Part shown: one piece after another, positions 1-5,190 of the stretch
Position numbering within the stretch: position 1 is the stretch's first letter
Layout: the number at the start of each line of letters is the position of its first letter
Notes under the pieces: generated by a model
What the model saw: only the letters and a program-made list of their open reading frames with translations
Told to the model about the DNA's origin: nothing
Database searches by the model: none
NCBI GenBank assembly: GCA_025350445.1
Contig: JANXXV010000946.1
Location: 1 to 5,190, forward strand
Length of the DNA stretch: 5,190 bases
Direction of reading: 5' to 3'
Origin: Bryobacteraceae bacterium
GTDB lineage: Bacteria > Acidobacteriota > Terriglobia > Bryobacterales > Bryobacteraceae
Position numbers and translations under genes: made by a program

Positions 1-1
1 C

Positions 2-1039
2 TCCACCACCGGGTTCGCGAATCGTTTCGCCGAACAGCGCGCTGCCGGGTTCTACAGGTTCGTGCAAGGCCTTGCGGTTTCGTCCATTGGCATCGGTTCC
101 TATCTGGGGGATCTCGACGACAAAACCGATCTCGGTTACACCGGCGCGACGACTGCCGCCATACGCGGCGGCATCAACTTCATCGACACTTCGCTCAACT
201 ACCGGAATCAGAGATCGGAGTTGTCGATAGGGAAGGCAATCGCCGGGCTGACCGCTGCCGGCGAACTGCGCCGCTCGGAGTTCGTGGTGTGCACCAAGGC
301 GGGATACCTGGTGCCCAACGCGACACCCGGACTCAACCCGGCCGAGGTTGTGGGGCGAATGCATTGCCTCTCCCCGGCGTTCCTTTCCGATCAACTGGAC
401 CGCAGCCGGATCAACCTGGGCCTCGAAACCATCGATATTTTCTATCTCCACAACCCGGAAACCCAACTCAGAGCAATGTCGCGAAGCGATTTTGACGCCC
501 GCATTCACTCGGCGTTTGAGCTTTTGGAACAGCAAGCGATCGAAGGGAAGATACAGTTCTACGGCGCGGCTACCTGGGACGGTTTCCGCAAACCCGCCGG
601 ACATTCCGAAGGACTTTCGCTGGTGCGGATGGAGGAAATTGCCCGTGCAGCGGGCGGTGCCGGTCATCGCTTCCGCTTTATCCAGTTGCCTCTGAATCTG
701 GCTATGGGAGAAGCGATGGGGCAGCGGAGCGAAACCGTGGACGGCAAGCCGGCAACGGTCCTGGAAGCCGCCGCGCACCTTGGGATCTCGGTCGTCGCCA
801 GCGCGTCACTACTGCAGGCCCGGCTGGCACGGAATCTTCCGGATGAAGTGGCGCAGTCGTTCCCCGGTTTTGAAACCGATGCCCAGCGGGCGTTGCAGTT
901 CGCGCGATCCGCACCCGGCGTTTCCGTGGCTCTGGTGGGCATGAGCAGCGCCGCGCACGTCAAAGAGAATCTCGCCGTCGCCTCCGTTCCGCCAGTCCCG
1001 AAACCAGAGTTTCTCCGAATGTTCAACCAGGAGCGGTAG
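2..1039 (+). CDS. Aldo/keto reductase, 5'-partial (runs off left edge)
   Basis: NAD(P)H-dependent oxidoreductase of the aldo/keto reductase superfamily, a cytoplasmic TIM barrel that reduces aldehydes or ketones; the substrate cannot be read from sequence. Numbering from the GTG at 62, the catalytic tetrad is visible: D42 and Y47 in an IDTSLNY stretch after beta-strand 2, K79 in VCTKAGY and H130 in FYLHNPE. The N-terminal QGLAVSSIGIGSYLG is the usual first strand of the family. A GTG at 62 could serve as a start, but the frame is open without a stop to the window edge and the preceding codons (ending GFYRF) read like protein that leads smoothly into the barrel, so I infer the gene begins outside the window. 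The final strands (SVALVGMSS, residues about 289-297) are the expected cofactor-binding end. The TAG stop touches the next gene's GTG, and that gene's ribosome binding site lies inside this one, which implies co-transcription. Confidence 0.9.
   Translation, partial: STTGFANRFAEQRAAGFYRFVQGLAVSSIGIGSYLGDLDDKTDLGYTGATTAAIRGGINFIDTSLNYRNQRSELSIGKAIAGLTAAGELRRSEFVVCTKAGYLVPNATPGLNPAEVVGRMHCLSPAFLSDQLDRSRINLGLETIDIFYLHNPETQLRAMSRSDFDARIHSAFELLEQQAIEGKIQFYGAATWDGFRKPAGHSEGLSLVRMEEIARAAGGAGHRFRFIQLPLNLAMGEAMGQRSETVDGKPATVLEAAAHLGISVVASASLLQARLARNLPDEVAQSFPGFETDAQRALQFARSAPGVSVALVGMSSAAHVKENLAVASVPPVPKPEFLRMFNQER
1029..1033 (+). promoter_or_regulatory. Ribosome binding site of the UvrC-like gene
   Basis: AGGAG lies inside the last codons of the aldo/keto reductase gene, six bases before the GTG at 1040. 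It fixes this GTG, directly after the TAG stop, as the start and suggests translational coupling of the two genes. Confidence 0.75.
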
Positions 1040-2161
1040 GTGTTCGCCGGAATTCCCCAGGTCATCGATCCCGCCACAGGCGATCCGGAAGTAACCCTCG
1101 CGGAGCTTCCGAAAGGTCCAGCGGTATTTGCCATTTGGCCGCCGCAAGGCGCACCCTACCTGGGCAAGACGAATGTGCTATCGCGACGGCTGAAGCGGCT
1201 GCTGCGCATTAGGGCGCAGCCGTCCCGCATGTTGAACCTTCATGGAACGGCCGCGCGCGTGGATTACTGGCCCACCGCATCGCGCCTGGAAGGCAGCCTG
1301 GTGCTGTATGAACTGGCTCGCAGGCACCTTCCGGCGGACTACATCGAATTTCTGAAACTGCGGATGCCGGCGTATATCAAGTTGATTCAATCAAACAGGT
1401 TCCCGCGCACGCAAGTCACCACCCGCATCGGCCGTGAAGCTTCGCAATACTACGGTCCTTTCAAATCCAGGGCCGCCGCGGAAGAGTTTGAACACGGCTT
1501 CCTCGATCTGTTTCAACTCCGCCGCTGCCAGGAGGACCTTGAGCCGCGCCCCGAACACCCCGGCTGCATCTACGGCGAAATGAGCATGTGCCTCCGGCCG
1601 TGCCAGCAGGTTGTGGGCGTTGCCGAATACGCAAGCGAAGCAGCCAGGGTGGCGGAGTTTCTTGCAACCAACGGCCGGCAACTGCTTCACACAACCGAGG
1701 CTGCCCGCGACCGCCTGAGCGCTGAAATGGATTTTGAAGCAGCCGCGCGGCAACACAAGCGCGTGGACCGCATCGAAGAGGTGCTGAAGCTTCGCGATGC
1801 ACTGGCCTTCGACATCGACCGCCTCAACGGAGTCGCTGTAACCGCTTCCGCTACTCCGGCCTGCGTGAAGCTATGGTTTGTGATCGCCGGATGCTGGCAG
1901 GCCCCGGAAGATTTCCAGGTGGGCGCATCGGGGGACAAGTCCGTCTCCATCGATCACCGCCTGCGCGATGTAGCGGGATCTCTCTGCGTGATCAAAGTGG
2001 CCGGACGGGAGCGCCAGGAACACCTCGCACTTCTCGCGCGCTGGTTCTATTCCAGTTGGCGCGACGGCGAGTGGATCCCGTTTGACGACATGGAGAAACT
2101 TTCATACAGAAAACTCACCGCAGCCGTGTCCCGCGTGGCTTCCGGTGCGATTCTCTTGTAA
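1040..2161 (+). CDS. UvrC/Cho-like GIY-YIG protein with Fe-S-type cysteine region
   Basis: Related to the N-terminal half of excinuclease subunit UvrC and to the stand-alone incision nuclease Cho, which cut damaged DNA in nucleotide excision repair. Domains, from GTG as residue 1: a GIY-YIG-like fold at about 22-120 (LPKGPAVF, then YLGKTNVLSRR at 40-50, E84); YYGPF at 137-141; cysteines C163, C176, C184 and C188, spaced like the UvrC cysteines reported to bind an iron-sulfur cluster; and a UVR helix pair at about 220-255 (MDFEAAARQHKRVDRIEEV), the UvrB-contact motif. At 373 aa it lacks the UvrC RNase H-like nuclease and HhH domains; residues 258-373 are of unknown role. The first catalytic Tyr of GIY is Phe (F30) and the Asn usual after the last Tyr is Ile (I113), so nuclease activity is uncertain. 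Alternatives are an active Cho-type nuclease or a non-catalytic DNA-binding paralogue. Confidence 0.85.
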   Translation: MFAGIPQVIDPATGDPEVTLAELPKGPAVFAIWPPQGAPYLGKTNVLSRRLKRLLRIRAQPSRMLNLHGTAARVDYWPTASRLEGSLVLYELARRHLPADYIEFLKLRMPAYIKLIQSNRFPRTQVTTRIGREASQYYGPFKSRAAAEEFEHGFLDLFQLRRCQEDLEPRPEHPGCIYGEMSMCLRPCQQVVGVAEYASEAARVAEFLATNGRQLLHTTEAARDRLSAEMDFEAAARQHKRVDRIEEVLKLRDALAFDIDRLNGVAVTASATPACVKLWFVIAGCWQAPEDFQVGASGDKSVSIDHRLRDVAGSLCVIKVAGRERQEHLALLARWFYSSWRDGEWIPFDDMEKLSYRKLTAAVSRVASGAILL

Positions 2162-2192
2162 TCAACTTCGCGCTGGAAGCGTCCATCCGTAC

Positions 2193-2534
2193 GTGACGAA
2201 GACAAAGTGGCTTTGCTCCGCGATTCTGTTGTCCGCCGCGGCACTTTCCGGCTGCGCGACAACCAATATCAACCGCATTCTGGCTGACCCGCACCGCTAC
2301 CGTCATCGCGAGGTTCGAGTGGAGGGCACCGTCACCAACGTGATCGGCGCGCTCAACACGGGCGTCTATCAGGTGGATGACGGAACCGGGAAAATCTTCG
2401 TGGTTTCCGGACGCGGCATCCCCGCTAAAGGGGTCCGCATCAAGGTGAACGGCAATGTTACGGAAGGTGTCAACATCATGGGCAAATCCTTTGGCACGTC
2501 CATCCAGGAACATGGCCACAAGGTCAAGTTCTAG
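2193..2534 (+). CDS. Small lipoprotein with OB-fold-like domain
   Basis: Predicted 113-aa exported lipoprotein. The N-terminus has Lys3 and Lys5, a hydrophobic run (residues 6-18) and a lipobox L18-S-G-C21, so after processing Cys21 would be lipidated and the protein membrane-anchored. The mature part (about 28-113) alternates short beta-strands and turns ([37 protein letters not shown]), a pattern typical of OB-fold proteins of the periplasmic BOF / tRNA_anti-like kind; this is a fold-level guess and no ligand can be named. I chose GTG at 2193 because it places the signal peptide at the N-terminus; a longer reading from an ATG at 2082 would overlap the UvrC-like gene by 80 bp and bury the signal. 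GGAAG at 2175-2179 is a weak, distant ribosome binding site. It follows the UvrC-like gene by 31 bp, probably in the same transcript, and its stop overlaps the convergent hydrolase gene. Confidence 0.8.
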   Translation: MTKTKWLCSAILLSAAALSGCATTNINRILADPHRYRHREVRVEGTVTNVIGALNTGVYQVDDGTGKIFVVSGRGIPAKGVRIKVNGNVTEGVNIMGKSFGTSIQEHGHKVKF

Positions 2535-3385
2535 TTCTTGGGCAGCGCGTTGCTTAGCGCCTCGGCTACCTGCGTCGCCAATGCCTGATACCCGGCCGGG
2601 GTGTAGTGGACGTTTTCTTTCAACTGAATCTCGCTCTCCCGCGGTAGCACAAACGAATATAAATCGTCGATAGGTATTTGGTTCAGCTCCATAATCCTCT
2701 TTGCCGCCGCATTGTAAACAGGCACGTCTGAAGGCGTGCGCGGTGGATCCAGCTTTCCCTCCGGCACTGGTGTCGTGTTGGCCCAAATCAACTTCGCGCC
2801 AGTAACCTTCAATTGCTTTACCAGTTCGTTCAGGTTCGTCTCATATTCATCGATCTCCGCCTGATGCCGTCCTCCCGGCATGATCTTCAGATCGTGCAAT
2901 CCCCAATTGAAGTGGATCACGTCCCATTTCCCGGTACCCAGCCAGTCGCGCAAGTTCTGCAGCCCGTTCAGGCTAGGGCCGCCGTTGGTCAGAATGCGAT
3001 GCACGTTGGCTTTGCCTTCCAGCAGTGCCCGCACCGGCAGCGTATAGCCAATCGATATGGAATCGCCGATTAACAGGATCCGCGGCAATCCCGGCGCGTC
3101 CTGTACTTCCACATAGGCGGGATTCGGTTTGGCCGCTCCCGTTTCTTGACCGCACAGTGGAACAAGACTCAGGATGAGCGAGCAAACCAGAAGCGCAAAG
3201 GCCGATTGCGGCGGCGCCCATCGAATGGGGAGCCCGGCGGACTCGGCCGCCGGAAGCGAGTCCGTCTTGCGCGGGTTACTCAGAAGCGCAAAGGCCGATT
3301 CCGGCGGCGCACATCGAACGGGGAACTCGGCGGACTTGGCCGCCGGAAGCGAGTCCGTCTTGCGCGGGTTACTCGGGAGTTTCAT
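2531..3385 (-). CDS. Exported SGNH/GDSL-type hydrolase with repeat-derived N-terminal insertion
   Basis: Serine esterase/lipase-like hydrolase of the SGNH superfamily, 284 aa. Block I is [11 protein letters not shown] with nucleophile S109; the glycine block is TNGGPSLNG (133-141); block III is FNWGLHDL with N160; block V is [10 protein letters not shown] with H260. The usual DxxH aspartate is Glu (E257), a conservative change. The substrate is probably an acyl or acetyl ester, perhaps carbohydrate-linked, but this is inference. A hydrophobic signal segment [14 protein letters not shown] sits at residues 67-80, unusually far from the start, because residues 5-66 are two copies of a 31-residue repeat ([12 protein letters not shown]... 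ending FALL). The ATG at 3385 has GGAGA just upstream, and no ATG, GTG or TTG occurs in frame between it and the signal, so the repeats are probably translated. It follows rsgA by 12 bp. Whether export still works with a 66-residue leader is uncertain. Confidence 0.85.
   Translation of the reverse strand: MKLPSNPRKTDSLPAAKSAEFPVRCAPPESAFALLSNPRKTDSLPAAESAGLPIRWAPPQSAFALLVCSLILSLVPLCGQETGAAKPNPAYVEVQDAPGLPRILLIGDSISIGYTLPVRALLEGKANVHRILTNGGPSLNGLQNLRDWLGTGKWDVIHFNWGLHDLKIMPGGRHQAEIDEYETNLNELVKQLKVTGAKLIWANTTPVPEGKLDPPRTPSDVPVYNAAAKRIMELNQIPIDDLYSFVLPRESEIQLKENVHYTPAGYQALATQVAEALSNALPKN
3188..3280. repeat. 93-bp direct repeat, copy A (signal-peptide side)
   Basis: First of two head-to-tail 93-bp units; matches copy B at 87 of 93 positions. 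It encodes residues 36-66 of the hydrolase on the - strand. It contains a perfect 8-bp inverted repeat, CGGACTCG (3238-3245) and CGAGTCCG (3257-3264), around an 11-base loop. Confidence 0.9.
3281..3373. repeat. 93-bp direct repeat, copy B (start-codon side)
   Basis: Second unit, directly abutting copy A. It encodes residues 5-35 of the hydrolase. The equivalent hairpin arms are 3331-3338 (CGGACTTG) and 3350-3357 (CGAGTCCG); one C-to-T change turns a G-C pair into a G-T wobble on the + strand reading. The unit border is ambiguous by one base because the repeat can be permuted. Confidence 0.9.
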
Positions 3386-3388
3386 AGG

Positions 3389-3393
3389 TCTCC
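3389..3393 (-). promoter_or_regulatory. Ribosome binding site of the SGNH hydrolase gene
   Basis: On the - strand GGAGA is followed by CCT and the ATG at 3385. It lies in the 12-bp gap after the rsgA stop. The spacing is short, but it supports the ATG upstream of the two repeats as the real start. Confidence 0.6.
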
Positions 3394-3397
3394 AATT

Positions 3398-4477
3398 TTA
3401 TTCCAGCAGCGATTGCCGGATTCGAAGATAAGCGTCGAACCTTGCCTGTAAGATGTCGCCCCGCGCTAATGCAACTTTCACTTCACAGCCAGGCTCATGC
3501 GTGTGTGTGCAATTGGCATACGTGCAACCGCGCGAGTAGAGCCCGAATTCGTGGAAGTACGCGCTCAACTCTTCCGCGTTGATCTCCCAAAGCCCGAATT
3601 GCCGGATGCCCGGTGTATCGATTACCTTCGTGCCATTCGCCAGAATATGCAGTGACGACGACGTGGTAGCGTGCTGCCCCTTGTTGTGCGCCTCGCTCAC
3701 CGCTTTGGTGGCCAGTGCCAACGACGGGCAGACCGCGTTCAATACCGACGATTTCCCCACGCCGCTTTGGCCGGAAAACACGCACGTCCGCCCCGCCAGC
3801 GCATCCATCAATTCAGAAATCCCAGCGCCCGTAGCAGCCGAACACAGCACCACCGCAACGCCGATTTCCCGATAGACGTTCAGTGCCTCCAGTTCCCGCA
3901 GGTCCTGCAACAGATCGATCTTATTCACGCAAATCAGCGGTTCAGCTCCGCCGCGTTGAATAGCCACCAGGTAGCGGTCAATCAACCCTACCCGCAACGT
4001 TGGCGAAGATACGGAAACCACGTTCACCACCACATCCACGTTAACGGCTAATATTCGCTCCACTCTGGGATTGTGCGGGTCGGGCCTCGAAAGTGTGGTC
4101 CGCCGGGGTAAAATCGTCTGCACTGCACCCGGTGCGAACCGTACCCGGTCGCCGATTGCAAGCCCCGGCAGCGAGCGGCACCGCAACGTAGCGCCGTTCA
4201 CATTCAGCCGGCACACGCCCTTCCCAATGGCCGTCACCAGGCCCTCTTCGGTGGCGCCCGCCTCCATGGGCGCCGCGGTGCGCGGCGGCGATGGTGCGCG
4301 CTTTGGTTCGGATGTCAGCGGGTCTTCGTCGTCCCAGTCCGCCGTTCTTGTATCCAGCCGCAATCGCGGCGGAGGTTCCGCCTTCGGTCCAGCGGCGGCA
4401 GCGATGTACTTCTGCCGCTCCCGTTGTCTCTCCAGTTTGGAAATATCTTTCTGATTTCGCTTTTCCTGTCGTGTCAC
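3398..4477 (-). CDS. rsgA: Ribosome small-subunit assembly GTPase RsgA (YjeQ/EngC)
   Basis: RsgA is a circularly permuted GTPase that binds the 30S subunit late in assembly and hydrolyses GTP to check or release it. The permuted order is clear in this 359-aa protein: an OB-fold domain (about 78-125, EEGLVTAIGKGVCRL), then G4 NKID (185-188), G5 CSAATG (211-216), the P-loop GQSGVGKSS (236-244), a switch I-like HATTSSSLH (269-277) and G3 DTPG (287-290). The C-terminal zinc site is C318, C323, H325 and C331, with the family spacing. Residues 1-75 form a charged, Pro-rich extension without evident fold (MTRQEKRNQKDISKLERQ), rich in Lys/Arg at the start as expected for rRNA contact. The start is GTG with AGGAGA six bases upstream. 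The hydrolase gene follows by 12 bp and probably shares the transcript, with no obvious functional link. Confidence 0.97.
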   Translation of the reverse strand: MTRQEKRNQKDISKLERQRERQKYIAAAAGPKAEPPPRLRLDTRTADWDDEDPLTSEPKRAPSPPRTAAPMEAGATEEGLVTAIGKGVCRLNVNGATLRCRSLPGLAIGDRVRFAPGAVQTILPRRTTLSRPDPHNPRVERILAVNVDVVVNVVSVSSPTLRVGLIDRYLVAIQRGGAEPLICVNKIDLLQDLRELEALNVYREIGVAVVLCSAATGAGISELMDALAGRTCVFSGQSGVGKSSVLNAVCPSLALATKAVSEAHNKGQHATTSSSLHILANGTKVIDTPGIRQFGLWEINAEELSAYFHEFGLYSRGCTYANCTHTHEPGCEVKVALARGDILQARFDAYLRIRQSLLE

Positions 4478-4591
4478 TTCAAGTCTCCTGGGATTTTCAG
4501 AAACTACACGGAAGGCACTCTGGGGGATCCCGTGTGGACGCGCAGAGTTTAGCGAACAGTCATAGGCAGTTGATATTCAAGCTACCACGAA
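4478..4591. other. Intergenic region between the HEPN gene and rsgA
   Basis: 114 bp between the HEPN stop and the rsgA start, where an rsgA promoter would be expected. I see no convincing -35/-10 pair on the - strand and no U-tailed hairpin. An 8-bp palindrome GGGATCCC and a loose 6-bp inverted repeat (ACACGG/CCGTGT on the - strand, 18-base loop) are present but are not good enough to call. Confidence 0.5.
4484..4489 (-). promoter_or_regulatory. Ribosome binding site of rsgA
   Basis: AGGAGA on the - strand, six bases (CTTGAA) before the GTG at 4477. It decides the start, since there is no competing ATG with such a site nearby. Confidence 0.8.
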
Positions 4592-5092
4592 CTAAATCCC
4601 TTTGGGATTACCCAAAAGTGAAAGCAGATGCGCTTGCGCGGCTGCGTCGTCTCGTATGACCCGCCAGCTGGCGAAAGCGGTCTCTACATCGGTTATCAGC
4701 ATGAGGGCGTCCGTTCTTGTCCATGGGGTAGCGTTATCGTAATCGGCCATCAGGCGTTGTTGCTGCGCCTGAAGAAACGTATGCGATACAAAGTGCAAGT
4801 GACGCATGCACTCAAGGTCCAGGCTGGGAACTGGTTTGGCGCTCATGAATTTGTTGCACTCGGCTCGCTGCCTATCGGAAGCCGATTTCATCTTGCAGTG
4901 TTCAAAGTATCTTGCAAGCAACGGCCTCTGGTCAACTCTTTTCCAATTGAGCGTGGCTTCTGAAATAAGGAGGTGGAAAAGTGCGTAGTACGCTGTTGAG
5001 ACAGCCCGCCGTAAACTCGCCTGGCGAGGCCGTTTCGGCTCACGCTTGGCAAGATGCCTTGCCTGTTCAAGCAGGTGTTCGGCAAATGCCAT
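4592..5092 (-). CDS. HEPN-domain-like protein
   Basis: An all-helical protein of 166 aa resembling HEPN-domain proteins, many of which are RNases or partners of nucleotidyltransferases in toxin-antitoxin and defence modules. The strongest sign is the helix LRRAVSTAYYALFHLLI (27-43), the typical HEPN opening. A second family-like segment is QQQRLMADYDNATPWTRTDA (110-129), followed by a helix ending WRVIR. A possible RNase-type R-x6-H is R97...H104, but I cannot say it is the catalytic pair, so activity is open. The ATG at 5092 is the only start: a TGA lies two codons upstream in frame, and the N-terminus MAFAEHLLEQARHLA fits the family. There is no strong ribosome binding site next to it (AAGGAAG lies 17 bases upstream), so translation probably depends on the preceding gene. 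Sampled lines are 50-53% GC, lower than the other genes, which may indicate acquisition. Confidence 0.75.
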   Translation of the reverse strand: MAFAEHLLEQARHLAKREPKRPRQASLRRAVSTAYYALFHLLISEATLNWKRVDQRPLLARYFEHCKMKSASDRQRAECNKFMSAKPVPSLDLECMRHLHFVSHTFLQAQQQRLMADYDNATPWTRTDALMLITDVETAFASWRVIRDDAAAQAHLLSLLGNPKGI

Positions 5093-5095
5093 CCA

Positions 5096-5190
5096 TCACG
5101 CCCACGCCGCTTCCTTAAGTTCAGCCTGTTCGGACTCGCTGCGAAAGTTGAAGTAGTAATAGAGGCCAAGCTCTTCGGGCCTTACTTCAC
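5096..5190 (-). CDS. Unidentified protein, C-terminal fragment (runs off right edge)
   Basis: Only the last 30 codons and the TGA stop (5096-5098) are in the window. The frame reads RPEELGLYYYFNFRS, then a Glu/Ala-rich tail ending EAAWA. I do not recognise the family. It is called as a real gene because the frame is open to the edge, codon use is sensible, and it ends two codons before the HEPN ATG in the same frame, as expected for a coupled two-gene unit. A nucleotidyltransferase partner would be one expectation beside a HEPN gene, but nothing visible here shows that. Confidence 0.45.
   Translation of the reverse strand, partial: EVRPEELGLYYYFNFRSESEQAELKEAAWA

Noticed and set aside
664..1134. 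Open frame antisense to the aldo/keto reductase
   Set aside because: The reductase has its full catalytic tetrad on the + strand; the antisense product is a low-complexity Ala/Arg/Ser sequence.
2082..2192. Longer lipoprotein reading from an ATG inside the UvrC-like gene
   Set aside because: It would place 37 extra residues before a clear N-terminal signal peptide and overlap the upstream gene by 80 bp; GTG at 2193 explains the signal and lipobox.
2115..2786. Long - strand open frame (223 codons) opposite the lipoprotein gene and overlapping the end of the hydrolase
   Set aside because: It has no recognisable domain and overlaps two well-supported genes in other frames; it is a high-GC shadow.
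3188..3373. Direct repeats as a CRISPR array
   Set aside because: There are only two units of 93 bp, directly abutting, with no spacers and no cas genes.
3146..3451. + strand open frames across the repeats as small Arg-rich or Ser/Ala-rich proteins
   Set aside because: They exist because the repeat has no stops; they lack a ribosome binding site and overlap the hydrolase signal region.
4500..4545. Inverted repeat ACACGG/CCGTGT and palindrome GGGATCCC as a terminator
   Set aside because: The stem is only six pairs with an 18-base loop and no T-run follows.
4570..4598. + strand promoter-like TTGATA, 17-base spacer, TAAATC
   Set aside because: It points antisense into the HEPN gene, no gene follows on the + strand, and such matches are common by chance in AT-richer DNA.
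5067..5096. ATG at 5096-5094 overlapping the upstream TGA as a coupled start
   Set aside because: It is out of frame with the HEPN protein and reaches a stop after nine codons.

Overview
The window most resembles a soil Acidobacteriota chromosome, probably of the Bryobacterales/Solibacter type. That is an inference from the overall look of the proteins, roughly 60% GC in sampled lines, frequent GTG starts and strong AGGAG-type ribosome binding sites. It is not a database result.

Left half, + strand: three closely packed genes. The C-terminal part of an aldo/keto reductase enters from the left edge. Its stop codon directly abuts the GTG start of a UvrC-like, Cho-like GIY-YIG protein. That protein keeps the four-cysteine cluster region and the UVR helix pair but lacks the usual UvrC nuclease and HhH C-terminus. 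After 31 bp comes a small lipoprotein with an OB-fold-like body.

Middle, - strand: rsgA, a circularly permuted ribosome-assembly GTPase, is followed after 12 bp by an exported SGNH/GDSL hydrolase. The hydrolase gene converges on the lipoprotein gene and the two share the bases CTAG for their stop codons. Its N-terminal coding region carries two 93-bp direct repeats (3188-3373), 87/93 identical. They look like an in-frame repeat insertion between the start codon and the original signal peptide. This is the most unusual structure in the window.

Right end, - strand: a HEPN-domain protein gene follows the last 30 codons of an unidentified gene in the same reading frame, separated only by TGA-TGG-ATG. 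This part is visibly lower in GC (about 50-53% in two sampled lines) and may be accessory DNA.

No tRNA, rRNA, CRISPR array, insertion sequence or convincing terminator was seen. No complete new defence system is demonstrable. The repeat insertion, the divergent GIY-YIG protein and the HEPN gene pair are the points worth following.
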